Source: Lotus japonicus
Taxonomy: Eukaryota; Streptophyta; Magnoliopsida; Fabales; Fabaceae
Assembly (NCBI RefSeq): GCF_012489685.1
Contig: NC_080044.1
Coordinates: forward strand, 67,194,732 to 67,258,731
Direction of reading: 5' to 3'
DNA: 64,000 bases
Part shown: positions 47,283-60,900 of the stretch, piece after piece
Position numbering within the stretch: position 1 is the first letter of the stretch
Layout of the letters: each line of letters starts with the position of its first letter
Made by a program: the position numbers and the translations under genes
The notes under the pieces: generated by a model
Database searches by the model: none
Told to the model about the DNA's origin: nothing
Seen by the model: the letters and a program-made list of their open reading frames with translations, nothing else

Positions 47283-50200
47283 ATGTTCCGCTTCCCCTCC
47301 GTCCTTCTCTCCCGCCGTCACTGCCGCCGAAAACTATCCACCACCACCACCTCGCAACCACTCGAGCTCCCTCTATCCCACCCTATCTACCTCATTTGGG
47401 GCTCCAACACCGGCGTCGGCAAAACCCTAGTCTCCGCCGGCATCGCCGCCTCCTCCCTCCTCTCTTCCCCCTCCCCCGTCAAATTCCACTACCTCAAGCC
47501 CCTCCAAACCGGCTTCCCTTCCGACTCCGACTCCCGCTTCGTCTTCAACAAGCTCTTCCACCTCCGCAACCGCACCACCCCCCGCATTGCTCTCTCCGCC
47601 TCTCTCCGCGTCCTCAATGCCTCCCGCGCCGCTGCGACGGAGAATGACCAGACTTCTTTTTCAGCTGACGGAGAACGTTCCGCCTCCTCGGAGCTGGTTT
47701 GCAAGACGCTGTACGCGTGGGAGGAGGCCGTGTCGCCGCATTTGGCCGCCGAGAGGGAAGGTTTCGTCGTCAAGGACTCGGTGGTGCTGGAAACGTTGCG
47801 GAGGTGCTTTCGAGACGTGGTAGAAAGTGGCGTAGGGAAGGAGAGGTCGGAAGTTATGTGTATTGTGGAGACCGCTGGTGGAGTTGCTAGCCCAGGTCCT
47901 TCTGGGTCACTTCAATGTGACTTGTATAGGTGTGAATTTCAACCTTTCTTGTCATTTTGTTCAAACACTTGCAGATTCAGCTTTGATGAAACGATTTTTA
48001 GGTCTATGTATTTAGTTAGGTGCCTCAAATTTTGTTGAGATGCTTGCCCCTTTGTTTAAATTTGATTATCTTTTGCTAACAATTCATGGACTGTTTGATA
48101 TTTGCTACCCTTTGTCAGAGTGTAGCCATGAGAACTCATAGACATGTAGGCTAAGGAAGCAAACATATAATATGTGGTAGAATAGTGGTCTATATGGCAT
48201 AGTTCAAATCTTATTCTTTTGTTGAATCTGTTTCTTCTGCCATTTTTGGTCAGGCCGTTTCGTATTCCTGCAATTCTTGTTGGAGATGGGCGGCTGGGAG
48301 GAATTTCGGGAACAATATCAGCGTACGAGACCTTGACGCTTCGGGGTTATGATGTTGCTGCTGTTATTTTTGAAGATCACGGCCTTCTCAATGAGGGTCC
48401 CCTATTGTCTTATATGCGAAACAAGTAGGCTTGATTACACCAGTTATTTTGTTCTCTTTCTGCTTGTGACATGAAAGAATTTTTGTAGTAAAGAAAAGTT
48501 AAGTTTAAGTGACAAGCTTTAAAATTAATGTTCGAAATTGTTTTTATTTTAAGCACTGGATGTTTTAATTTCAGGCATGGTGAATGGTTTCAGCAATATT
48601 TTTATTTTTTTTCTAAAGTTTTTATTTAAATTCATTTATTTTATAGGTAACAAACGAGCAACACTAAAATCTTGTTGGACAGTCTGCATAACTTCATTTT
48701 GAGCTAAATGTATGATAGAAGAATTAATTTTGTCTGTTTTGCTTCTGGAAGACTGAGTTTTCTGTTTGGGAAGATTTATCCTATTTGGCTTATAAAAAAA
48801 CTTGTAAAAATGAATTTTGCTTGAATAATGTTATACAATTACTTGTGCTAAATCACCAAGAAAAAATATTTTTTGTGTTCAAAATTGCATTTGTAAAGTG
48901 TGACTAAACGTCATGCATGTCAATGTGGGTTTGAGGTTTCAACTCATAAGAATTCTTGCTAATGGGTTGCCAAGTGTTGGTTTGAAAATTTTAGGGTCGG
49001 TTTAATTTCCATTTGTATTTCCTTCCTTTAGTTTTATTCGCAACAATGTCCCATTGTTTTAATTGTTTCCTGTTTTCAAAGTCTTGTATAGGAAACAACA
49101 AGAACTGCATTTTATTTTTCTCACTGTTTCCTAGCCAAAACTATGAAAATAAAAAATGAAGTGAAAACAAGGGGGCATTGTTGCAATTAAAACTAAAAAC
49201 TGGAAATAGAAAGTAAACAGGCGCTTCATTTTCAGCACTGAATTGAGTTTTACAAACACACCAGTGTCTCTCTCTCTTTCTCTCGCTTTCTGACACTTAC
49301 ATATTCATATATACATCTAGAGGTCTTTTTATCTGCATTTACATTTCAGCTAATCAACTATCTTTATGGTTTTGACTTTTCTTCTGTTTTGCGGTATGAT
49401 TACTATGTGATTATATACTATTGTTGCCATCTTAATGCAGGGTTCCTGTTCTAGTGCTACCACCTGTTCCAAAAGATCCATCAAATGACTTAATGGAATG
49501 GTTTGATGGTTCCCATGGTGTATTTAATAATTTAAAGGAAATAATGCTATCTGCTTATTTTGAGAGAATTAAAAAATTGCATGACATGCCAAGAAAAGCA
49601 AGGGATATCATCTGGTGGCCTTTCACACAACACAAACTTGTACCTGATGGAGGGGTCACAGTAATTGATTCACGCTGTGGTGAGAACTTTGCAGTCTTCA
49701 AGGTTTGTTTCAAGAAAAATCCTTATTTGTTCTTTTTTTTTTGATTTTTTTAGGTGTTGCAATACAAATCTTAGTGAACTGCCCTATGTGTACAATGTTG
49801 AGCTTACTACATTAGTGTTTACGTTGGAATTAGATTCAGGAGTTCTATAGAATCTTCATTCATGCTTTTTCATGTGCGGACACTTAGATGACACATCACC
49901 ATTTTTTTATAGGCTCAGAAGACAGAAGTCATAGCACCATTATTTGATGCATGTGCAAGTTGGTGGACTCAAGGACCTGATGCTATTTTGCAGGTCATCC
50001 TCATTTTTTGAAGCTTTTAATTTTGTTATTCAAACTTTTAATATTCATATTGGCTATTTGATTACCAACAAGGTGTTGGTCTAGTGGTTGGCAAGCTAGA
50101 TCCCCGGGAAAGTCATTTGTTGGGAGGGACTACCACCGTTTCCCGAACAGGTTAACATCTGCAAAAACAAAAAATATTGGTTATTTGATTGAGGGACATG

Positions 50201-53200
50201 TTCTGAAATATGACATTCTTCCTTTCTTAAACTGTTGGATATGCTTGTAAAAATATTCTGTCTATGTTTTTAATTTATAATGCTTAACCATATCATTTAA
50301 CTCATCAAATGTCCTGCTTTAATTAGGCAGTCAAATATCCAATGTAACATTTAGTGAATCTTTATACTTGGATCGATGATAACATATAAGTCGAACATGT
50401 TTGCCTGCTTATATAGACCTGGATGCCCCTTTATGATAGCATCTCTGAAGTTTTCCTTTAATGCTATCATTCGATTTAGGTAATTTCAGGCTGAGCTTGC
50501 TAGGGAGATGGGATATACTGCTGCACGATTTGGGCATGTAATGTTCCCAGAGAATGTTCATGAACCAGCCTTAAATTGTGCTGAGCTTTTGCTTCAAGGC
50601 GTGGGGAAAGGTTAGTGTGCTGTTTGAATATTCTTCCATATTCAAATCAATTTTGTTTTTGTTTTATCTAATAGGATTTTACCAAGGTGTTCCTAAAAGT
50701 TTGTATCTAATGTATGATCTGCGTTCTGGTCTTAGGGCTATTTGATCCATGAATACAATTACGTTGGTTAAACACGTGCTTTTCAGTTTATTCCTAGTTT
50801 CCTACTGCTACTTAGGGATGTTTGCCACTGGCCAGTGTTATCCCCTGAATGATAAAATATGTTATATTGTGAACAATTTGCAGTTTTTGTTAGTTATTCA
50901 TGTTAATTTCCATTTCAGCTGGGTGACCGAACTAGGGTTTATGCAGGTTGGGCTTCTCGTGCATATTTTTCAGACAATGGATCTACAGCAATTGAAATTG
51001 CTCTCAAGATGGCATTTCGTAAATTTTCTGTTGATCATGGACTCATTCAGGATTCTGATGAGGATACCATAACTGAAAGATCTCCTGAGCTAATGGTTGG
51101 TTCCTTCAGTCCATTTGTCTTTTCAGTTTGCAGTTATTTATTTTGATTAGTTTTTGAGCAATGCATGGGAGTGAAGGCTTTGGCGCTGTGCTGTTTTGTG
51201 GTGAATTTGGCTTGAGGAAAATTTCTGTGTTTTCAATAAGTCTTATCTCATTCCCTAATTTGTTATTGGGTGGGAATGTTTTCATGGCGCACCCCCTTCT
51301 TTAATTTGTTATTTGCTTTTCTTTATTTTAGGAGGATTTTTTTTTGGTCAAGGAGGAAGGTTTTTTCACAAGAATTTTTCTAGTTTCGACACTAATTTTC
51401 ACTCAAGTGGTTGGTCTTTTCATCAAGTGGTTACTTATTAGCCTGTCTTCGAACTTTGTGAACTGGTTGACAGTTGAGTGGTTAGTTATTCCTAAACTAG
51501 AATAATTTTACAAGGAATTCTTTTTTCCCTTTAAAATGAAGCCTCTGGTTTTATGCTGGCTGATAATGATCTGGAAGTATCTTTCAAATATTGTTGTGAT
51601 TTGAATGGCCTCCCATGTCTTTTTACTTTAAGTGAATAATGTTGTGTATCTTTCTCAGTTGAATTCATTGATTCATGCTGTTCAAATGACAGCAACATAG
51701 ACTTCACATATTCCTCCTTGCATATACTCTATATAGCAGTATAACCTTGTCTTTTAAAAAAGTAGTTTCATTCAATGAAGTACACCTCTCTTAATGCTTG
51801 TGGATTTAATTATTTCAGGTCCTCGCTCTTCAGAGATCTTATCATGGTGACACATTAGGTGCTATGGAAGCACAGGCACCATCATCTTATACAGGCTTCC
51901 TGCAGCAACCATGGTATACATGTTTCCTTCTACTGCATACTTGAGAAATATGAAATTGGGTCTTCTGAAAACATGAGAGGATTACTATTCTCATTTTTCA
52001 CTGTCTTGCTAACAAAGTTACATTTGATAGATATTGACGGAAAATGCCCATGGTCAATTGGTGGTTTTGGAATTTGGTATCCAGTTAGCATGGGCATTTA
52101 TAATTCTTCATGTAAAACATTATAAAAGGTGTTGCTGGATATGCCAAAAATAGACATAAGCAGTTTTGGTTTGTTACTTCTGTTTAGCATAAGTCAGCTT
52201 GTCTATTTTATTTTAAAATCTATTGTTCATGCTTAGTATAATTTTGTCTAAAAACCTTGTGCGAAGTTATGTTGTTATATTTTGTTTGTGAATTCTGATA
52301 TTGAAAGTTGAAACTAGAGATCATCATTATTTTGGAGCATGTTTTCCTTATATTTTCTGGACATCTGTTTGTAAATGGATACTCGTGTGAAAACCTTCTG
52401 TCCGGGAATGGATTCTATTTTTCTACACCTAACTAATTCTCATGAAACCCTTCTAAGTTTCAATTCTCAATTTCATAGGTACACTGGAAGAGGTCTTTTT
52501 CTGGACCCTCCTTCTGTCTCTATGCAGAACAATGCATGGAATATTTCCTTACCTAAAGGATTTCAATTGGAGAATCTGAAACTTGAAAATCTCAGTAAGT
52601 TCAAATTTCCAACTTTATTTCGTTTCTTGGTTACTGTTTGGAATATCATCATTTTGATTTGCTGACACTCTCACAGCTTTTGCTTCTCGTGATGAAATAT
52701 TTTGCAAGGGCAGGGACAAGTCTGAGCTTGCTACAGTTTATTCATCTTACATATCTAAAGTGTTATCTGGATTTAGTGGGTCGAATACTATTGGAGCATT
52801 GATTATGGAGCCAGGCAAGATATTTTATGCTGCCTTTATTTTGCATATTTTTAAGTGTCATTTTAGTTTCACTATCTCCTCTCTAATGCTGTTGATTTTA
52901 TATTTTTCCAATGCATGCATGAAGCTGAATAAGAAAAAAATAAAAGAAAGAAAGAATCATTTGCTTACTTAACACTCTTCGACATGACAATGCATTAGAT
53001 TCCTCTATGTCAGCAGTAACACAATTACCTGTGTGAAATGTGATTAAAATACTGCATTTGGGCCGTTCTAGGTCTTCCACATAGCAAAACTGTCGTGTTT
53101 GTTTTTCTTGGTTCCTGTAAGATTACTTGTTTCTGAAGTTGGTTCAGTGGCCTTCTAGATATTCTAATTTATTTTGATTTGATTGCACCTTTTCCTGAGA

Positions 53201-55757
53201 CTGATGATCCCATCTGATTCCTGAACTGTTCTGTAGTTATACAAGGTTCTGGTGGAATGCATATGGTTGATCCACTTTTTCAGCGTGTACTTGTTAATGA
53301 GTGTCGGAGTAGGAAAGTTCCAGTTATCTTTGATGAGGTTTTTACTGGTTTTTGGCGTTTGGGAGTAGAGGTGAATCCCTTAATAACTATTCTATTTTCT
53401 CATTTTCGATAAAATGTATTTTATATTCTTCAATTATTTGATTTTTTTTGTTTATGTTTCTTCTCAGACTGCAGTGGAGCTAATCCATTGTGTACCAGAT
53501 ATAGCCTGCTTTGGGAAACTAATGACTGGTGGGATTATACCACTGGCAGCCACCTTGGCAACAAATGATGTTTTTGATTCATTTATTGGAGACTCGAAGG
53601 TACAACTTTTTCTTGAAAGACTCTGGAGTTGGACACGGAAACTGTTGTATTTTAGATTTTGATGCTTTGATGGAATGGGTTGCTTATTATGCTGACATTA
53701 TAGTTGTGTATTTTTGTTTCTTTCATCAACCTATTAGACTGTTGAACAACTTCAAATAGTTGTTTATTCTTCGTCGTTGATTTTCTGATTGCTCTCATAT
53801 AAGTATAACAGATATAAACTAATCATGCTTGAAAATATACTGCAATATTACTTGTGACAAATAGTGTGATTTTATTTTACCTCCGTGCAATGCACATGGG
53901 TCTTTATTTTTATTTATATTTATATTTTGATTTGCTGGCCTCTACTTTTTACCTTTTGGTGTTACTTGTATTTTGTGCCTATGCAAAGCAAAGTTCCTAG
54001 ACAGTGTTTTGATTGCATTCTAAAGTGATGTATACTTTTGTTCTGGTTAGCTCAAAGCCCTTTTACATGGCCATTCTTACTCTGCACATGCTATGGGCTG
54101 CATGGCTGCTGTTAAATCAATCCAATGGTTTAAGGACCCTTGTTCCAACACTAACATCACTTCTGAAGGAAGATTACTTCGGGAGGTATGCTTACCGCAA
54201 TCTTTTGTTTTCTCTGAACTTATTAGCTTCTTACTTCATCATATGTAAAATTCCATAAGAGAATAAATTTATCTATATTTTGCTATAATATATTTAAAGG
54301 GAATGTCATTCTATGCTATATAAATTATGGGTGACTACTGACTACACCGGCCATTTTTGTCAGTGTAATTCTTGTCATGCAATGAAGTATTTGTTGTTCA
54401 CCTGTTCTTGCCATATATCTTGCATTTCTGGATGCATGTTTTTGCTTATATAGATTGCACCAATGTTTCATGCATTCCTTCTAAACACTTCACCTTACTT
54501 TTGTTTGGCCTTATAAGGTGAACATAGATGTTTTGTATACAGTATAAAATAAAGTTCTAGGAATTAATAAAAGTAAATGTCTTAGGAATTAGATGATGAA
54601 TGTCTTTTGTGCAAATTATTGATTATGAATAAACTTTCATTGTGATACTAAAGAAAAGAAACAACACATTTTCTGCTGTTAACGATGAAAAATATCTTCT
54701 TATCTTCCAGGAACAAATGATGCTTAATTAACGTGTTCTTGTTTTGATAAGCATTTGATATACAATGATGAGATCTGACAAAATTATCCTGGGGAGCTTT
54801 TCATGTTAAACTCTACATGGCTGCTGGCCTGCTGCAATATAGTTTACTATTGTTCACTTTACCGTAACGTTCCTTTATTTAATTTTCATTATGCATTTGC
54901 AGTTATGGGATGATAAAATGGTTCATCAGATTTCGTCACACCCTGTAGTTCAAAGAGTAGTTACATTAGGGACTCTTTTTGCCTTGGAATTAAAAGCAGA
55001 AGGCGATAATGCTGGGTATATCGTTCTCTCTTTCCCCTACTTTTCAATAATCTTCTGCACCTCATTCTAGAATTCCTGTTAGATTGCATAATTTGAGGAA
55101 TGTTAGTAACATACTATTTTTAACACATTTTGTGATATGTTTTTATTGTTGATTCATTATCTAAGAAAAAAATTGATCACTTTGTGATGTTGAATCCCAA
55201 AAGAAAATAGCCATAAGAGGTAAAAGGAAGCTCTTGATTACAAGATGATTCTCTGGATTTTAGTTACTTGTAGATTGACCGTATCTCTTGGATACTAATA
55301 TGCAGACATGCCAGAATATTCATAACGAGGGCTATGAACTAAAATAATAGTGTTTTTTTGGATAATTTGTCATGCATGCTTATTTATCTTTAGTTTTTTA
55401 TTTTCAAACCCTGAACTTTATGTTTTCATTTGTAAAATGTGTAAATAAACCTTTAATTTCGATCATTTTGTTGATGTACCTCTTTGGTACGTGGGGGGAA
55501 ACCCTGTGGGTAAGGGGTATTAAAGTTGAATAAGTTGTGCATTTTACCCTTTACAAGGTTTTCTTCTAACTTAAGTTTTGCTCAGGTATGGATCATTGTT
55601 TGCAAGACCAATTCTTCAGAAACTTCGGGAAGATGGTGTATACATGAGGCCTCTTGGTAACGTTATTTATCTCTTGAGTGGACCCTGTACATCTCCAGAA
55701 ACTTGCAATGAACTACTCGTTAAACTCTATTACAGGCTTAAAGAGTTTAGTGGATGA
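47283..55757 (+). CDS. BIO3-BIO1: Bifunctional dethiobiotin synthetase / DAPA aminotransferase, mitochondrial
   Basis: Fourteen exons: 47283-47929, 48254-48424, 49441-49702, 49913-49993, 50490-50610, 50947-51095, 51819-51913, 52479-52594, 52677-52814, 53237-53370, 53468-53599, 54051-54185, 54903-55015, 55586-55757. They join in phase to 821 residues, close to the Arabidopsis fusion. The N-terminus MFRFPSVLLSRRHCRRKLS is Arg/Ser-rich, as in mitochondrial presequences. The BIO3 half has the P-loop GSNTGVGKT (40-48) and ETAGGVASPG; it makes dethiobiotin from DAPA, CO2 and ATP. The BIO1 half starts near WWPFTQH (331-337) and has YFSDNGSTA, FDEVFTGFWR (PLP-binding Asp626) and FGKLMTGG (Schiff-base Lys655). 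It is a class III aminotransferase that converts KAPA to DAPA, handing product to the first half. Both active sites look intact. Exon 1 is GC-rich. Intron 9 uses a GC donor. Confidence 0.96.
50070..50165 (+). mobile_element. SINE-like fragment in BIO3-BIO1 intron 4
   Basis: The stretch ggtgttggtctagtggttgg ... ccccgggaaagtcatttgttgggagggactaccacc has an A-box-like tctagtggttgg and an overall look of plant tRNA-derived SINEs. A proper B box and a target duplication were not identified, so the call is tentative. Confidence 0.25.
52815..53236 (+). other. GC-AG intron (BIO3-BIO1 intron 9)
   Basis: Exon 9 ends with ATTATGGAGCCAG and the intron begins GCAAGATA; the acceptor is ttctgtag before TTATACAAGG. 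The frame gives EPVIQGSGGMHMVDP, the conserved sequence of DAPA aminotransferases. No GT donor gives this join. CAG|GCAAG is a canonical GC donor context. Confidence 0.85.
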
Positions 55758-57095
55758 GGAGTGTAATCTTTTATTAATTGAGAATCCTGTAGATTACCAA
55801 GTGGGACTAGTGTAATCTTTCAGCTACTGATTGAAGCTTAGTTTTTATTTTCTAGGGTTGAGGAGAGTGAAAATCTAAGCTCGAGTTTAGTTTAATCATT
55901 GTTTTAATTTTCAGTTGATATTTTTCTGTAGATCATCATAAATGTGCTGTTTTATTTTTATAATGCTTATTGCCTTCAAGATGTGATAACGAAAAAAAAT
56001 GAATTTTAATGTTTTCTCTCATTTTCTGGAGAAAGAATCTTGTTCCTTGGTTGCTGCTAAGTGCTAAAGCTTAAAGGGATATGAATATTATTGGAGGTAA
56101 TACTAGGAAGTTATTATTATGAGAAAATCCATATATAACTATTATCTAATATTATAAAACTTGGTTTGACTTACTTAGTTAGGACTTAGGAGTATAACCT
56201 GATTTAACAATCAACAAAAAAAACATGGCGACTTCGCTATATTAAATCAGTAAATTCTGTTGGATAGAAATTAGAAAAGGTTATACATCAAATTTCAAAC
56301 CCAAAAAATCAAATTCAAAACGTGGTAAGAGCTTGAGACAAACCAAGTGGTAAGAGCTTGAGACATAAGGGTTGAGTATGATGAAGGATGAAGGGTCCGA
56401 GATTCAAACCCTGAGGATGGACTAATTTACTAGTTCTTCTGTTCAAAAACTATTGTAGTTTAAGGTTATGCACAAAGTTTAAGAGTTCATAAATTGATGT
56501 TAAAATTGATTGAAACACCCTTATGTAATATGAATTATATGAAAGAGAGAAAATGAAAATGATTGGTCAACTAATTGGTGAGAATTGTGATTGGTGGAAA
56601 TAAGAAGTGGTATTTGGGAGATACAATATTAAATAAGGACATGAATACAACAATGATTTTGAAATAAAACAAAAAAACTAAAACTACAATAGTTTTGAAA
56701 CAGAGAGAGTAACAACTAACATTTACCTCTAACAAAAACCAACTACACTAATTAAGCGAAATTTTTACTCCACCAAATATATTTACTTTTTTCACACACG
56801 AACATGGTCCGGGCCAGTAGCCACCAGCCCACCAAGCTATTTTTTTTGTTAAAAAAGAGTTGCAGCAAAATATCCTGTTGAATGTTGATGCACCTAATCG
56901 ATCCTAATGGGTGACAGCGAGAACATGCTGTTGGGTTGGTTTCTGTCTCTATAATTACTATGTAATTAATACACCAATACTTAACTGATGGAGTATATAT
57001 TTAACAATAATAGTATAAAGTAGTAAATGGTTATATTATTCTTTTTGTGTCTTGACGACAAATAGAAAGAGATGATGTCAGCTATTGAAGATCAA

Positions 57096-57137
57096 GTGAC
57101 GTGATCGGAGAGTGCCAGGTAGCTGTAGTGACGTGGC
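57096..57137 (+). promoter_or_regulatory. Paired TGACGTG elements upstream of CBP60 (bZIP-type sites)
   Basis: GTGACGTG (57096-57103) and TGACGTGGC (57129-57137) lie about 33 bp apart, some 800 bp before the start codon and about 330 bp before the CT-rich leader. TGACGTGG-type motifs bind TGA and ABRE bZIP factors, which would suit a defence or ABA-linked gene. Function is inferred only from the motif. Confidence 0.35.
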
Positions 57138-57458
57138 AAGTATCCACCACCATTGGTTTTTCAATTAAATCTCATCCGAGAAACCAAACAAAACATACGG
57201 CCACGATTTCCCCTTCGTGTCTCTCCCTTTAAAACAACATAAACAAAGGTACATTATCCGTTTTAACGTCTAATCAGTAATCACACACTTAAAAGGACAA
57301 AGATTAGATCAACGTTTGAGATAATGTAGGATTAGTGTACGACAACGTAGGTGATCATTACTCCATTAAGGTGAAACCAAGTCGCCAGAGTAGACCACAA
57401 ATACTGATGGACTTGTTTTCAATTCAGACAAATCCATTACATGTAATCGTGTTTCTCG

Positions 57459-57461
<3 letters not shown>

Positions 57462-57500
<39 letters not shown>
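57462..57500. repeat. (CT)n microsatellite in the probable CBP60 5' leader
   Basis: About 19 uninterrupted CT units are followed by a short CA run. CT/GA tracts are frequent in plant 5' leaders just after transcription start and are often length-polymorphic. Confidence 0.9.
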
Positions 57501-57507
<7 letters not shown>

Positions 57508-57716
57508 GACACACACCAAACACACTCCATGGTTTGATTCTCAGGTGGTGGTAGCACCGTAGCATCATCCCCTTCACTTCGCCGTTTTCTGTTTCCCCCT
57601 TCTCTTTCTCTTCTTCAATTTTCAACTCCACAAAAAATTTCTGGTTTTCTCAGTGTGTAACAGTTCGTTTCTGACCGTTTTTTGGAGTTTGCTGTTCGAG
57701 TTTGCTTAGTTTGGGG

Positions 57717-57904
57717 GTAAGGTGGCCAGTTTAATTGTTTTCGTGAAATTCGAGTTCAATTTGTATGTTCACACAGTCTAGATCTGTTTTGTGTGTTTTT
57801 TTGTGTCGGGTGCTGTAGCTTCTAGGGTTTGTTTGTTTGTTTGTTTGTTAATTGTTTTTTTCTTCTTTTGTGTTGGTGATAATGGTGACTTTTTGTGGTT
57901 GCAG
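57717..57904 (+). other. Probable 5'-UTR intron of the CBP60 gene
   Basis: A donor GTAAGG follows tttgggg at 57717 and an acceptor ttgcag ends at 57904; between them the sequence is T-rich, like a plant intron. The start codon lies 38 bp downstream, so only untranslated sequence would be spliced. Confidence 0.6.
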
Positions 57905-57942
57905 ATTTGGTAATCTAGGGTGTGTATTGGAAGAGAGTTGAA

Positions 57943-60900
57943 ATGCAGAGACCAACGACCGATAAAATTGGTATGGGGAAAAGGACCCTGGAGAGTGGAG
58001 AAGATGAACAGCCTGAACGAAAGAGGCCTGCTCTTGCCAGGTAATTCTTGCTCTTTCTTCAGTTGTGTGCTTCTGTGAATTTGCTATGTTTAATCCACTA
58101 TTTTGGCTCAGTTATTATCATTTTTTTATAGTTATTTTATCACTATTCGTGCTAGCAAGTAATTTGTGTTTAATTGGGGTATATGTGGGCGGGTGCTAAT
58201 TTAAAGTTAACCAGTAAATTGCTGTTGGAAGGAATGTCACTTTGACTGAATAATCTGCTTACATCTGAAGATATTTTTTCTGACTGGTTATATCACTATT
58301 CCTAATCTTTGAAGAAGTATTGTTAGACAGCCAGCCCATGGGGGTGTAACACCTCAGTTGAGATGATAAAGATAGGAATAGAAGAGAGGGGAGTGAACTA
58401 TGTGATAGGTGGTATAGTGAAGCTGGAGGTGCTGTTGGGATGTCTGAAAATTGGAATTGCTAGTTTTTAAGCCTAACTTGTTGTGCTAGTAGAGTTAGAC
58501 TACCGTGGTCACACATTTTGTTGTCAGTAGACATTGTTGGAATTGATAATTACTTGTTACCAGGTTTGAGAAACCCCATTTCAACTTCACCAGTTCACTG
58601 TAGTGGCTCATGTGAAATTTTTCTTCTTCATAGTTGTGATTCCTTTGAGAGTACCATTATATCATGCAATACAAAGATTCTTTCTGATATTTCGGAATCA
58701 ACCTAAAAGTCAAATAGTGAATTTTCTTACAAGCTAGCTTTTATTGATTTCTTTTTCTTGTTTACTCTTTCTTTTGCTTTTTCTGCTCTTTCTTAAAAGG
58801 AGGAAATCTTAATATTTGATTGTGTAGCTCGTTGTTTTTCTTCACTAGTATTATTCCTTCTTTAATCAAAATTCTCTTGCAAAAAGCTGTATCTCAGAAT
58901 ATGATAATATGTTTATGACTTGAGATGAGAGATCGCATCTCTTTGCTTATGATATAAAAAAAATGTAGAATTTGGCTCCTTGAGATTCAGTTGAAACTTT
59001 ACTTCCTTGGTTTGAGAGTATGAACTTTGGGCATTGGAGGGAGCATCTCCCAGTGCATTACCTGCAGTCTTCCTCTATTCTTCGAAATCCCTTCATCTTT
59101 TTTTTCTTTCTTTCTTAAGAACGTGTTTTCTATTGTTTGCCAATGAACATTATGATTTGTTCAAATGCATGTAAAAAAATTCTAAGGAGTTAGGATGAAA
59201 TAATCAAATCAGTATTCAGTAACTTGAAAACAAATTCAGTGGCATGTTTCAAGTAAATCAATGTATATGCTTATAAACTAAAATAATTATGTGTTTATTC
59301 AGAAAATTATATGTCGAACTTATAATGAAAGATTTCATTTTTTATTAGTGTTAGTCCATATGCCTAGTTTCTTATGTATTTATTTCTATTAGTTTCTTAG
59401 AACTGATACACGTGTATTTTACAGTGTAATTGTGGAAGCTCTCAAGGTGGACAGTTTGCAGAAGCTTTGCTCATCTTTAGAACCTATTCTTCGGAGAGTT
59501 GTAAGACAGTTGGCTTCACACTACTCTCCGCTGTTTATTTTTCTTTCTGTCATGCGTAGTTTTGGGTGGAGGCCCAGGGGCATTGCGTATTTCATCAATT
59601 TTTAAAAGTTATGTCATCTTTTATGCAATTTGATTGTGCTGGAGTATGTTTTGAGTGTGTATGTTCTTCTGCCTTTTTGTAAAAATTTCACTCTTTAATG
59701 ATAGAAGTAAAATCACATGCTAATTTCTCTTGCTGAAGGAGATTATAGTTCACTGCCTGACAACAGTACATTGCTTGTGCATTTTGCTTTAATGTTCCTT
59801 TTAACTCCATCTTTTACCTTCTTTTATGGTATGCCATCATTAGCTAGACAATTTGTGTCAGGACATGTGTTTGCCTTGTGATCAAGAAAAATGAATGATT
59901 TGTATTCTTAGAAGAACTTATTTCGTAACATGGCTTGTTTTGTTGTACCTGAAAGTTCCTGTATTTGGTTCTTAATTGTTTTATGATATTAATGTGAAAC
60001 AGGTGAGTGAAGAAGTGGAGCGTGCTTTGGCAAAGTTAGGTCCTCCAAGACTCAGTGGAAGGTCTAAGAAATTCTTTTCCACGTTAATTTCAAAATATTT
60101 TAGTTTTCATAATTTCTTTTGACTATATTTTCTCTATGCTTTTTTTCATGTAATTGTCTGCAGACCAAGCAATGATACAATTGGATTAATTAATGTGCAT
60201 TTAGTGGCCATAATTTTTACGTTTACTTTTGAGTTTTGAGGCCTTTTCTCTATTGTCGATTTTGGTTCCATGGTGTAAATTAGGTGTTCTTTAAGTGTTT
60301 AATTTCTTGGTTCTAGAGTGGAAAATATATCTTCTTTCCCTCCCTCTCTCTTTCAATTATCTTGTGATGGTTGACTCCAAACTGCAGTATCTATAAATAA
60401 GATAATACTCAAATGTACCACATAGATGGTTGTGTATGATTAAACTCATCCAAATTATATTTTTGCTACTGGCTGGTATTTTGAAGGATAACCAAGAATG
60501 CTTTATTTTTTACTCGGGTAGGATTACAATTGACTGGGAAGTTATAATGAGAAGATAGAGGACTAGGGATCATCTTAAAAGAGGCCAACCAACAGTTAAA
60601 CTAAGAAAATAATCCTGTCTCAAAAGATGATATGGCGGGGAAAATCTATGGCTAAAACTTCTAGCATTCAGATCTAATGAAATGCAGCATGCTCTTGCTA
60701 TCTAAGTGCACTTCCACAAGACCTTACTATTTTTTCTGTAAATCGAAATCCATGAAACTGAACAAGAGAATTGTAATTTTAACAGAAATAATTTTGTGGT
60801 TCCACTGGCTATTTAGACACTGTTCAATCAACTGCTCTGCCAGGAATTAGCTTTCATGATTTCCTGTGTCTTATTTAATCCATTTGTATATATATGTTCA

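Larger units (their letters stand above)
55758..57942. other. Intergenic region between BIO3-BIO1 and CBP60, including the CBP60 leader
   Basis: The first part is the BIO3-BIO1 3' flank. A short phrase (gtggtaagagcttgagaca) is repeated at 56321 and 56348. Promoter-like motifs near 57096-57137, a CT repeat (57462-57500) and a leader intron (57717-57904) belong to the CBP60 gene. No additional gene is supported; the open frames over the CT repeat are low complexity. Confidence 0.6.

Noticed and set aside
47396..47890. Several open frames in other frames and on the other strand over BIO3-BIO1 exon 1
   Set aside because: GC-rich coding exon with few stops in all frames; only the frame with the P-loop and correct splice joins is real.
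57335..57631. Three open frames over the CT repeat
   Set aside because: Leu-Ser or Arg-Glu repeats produced by the microsatellite; the region is the CBP60 leader.
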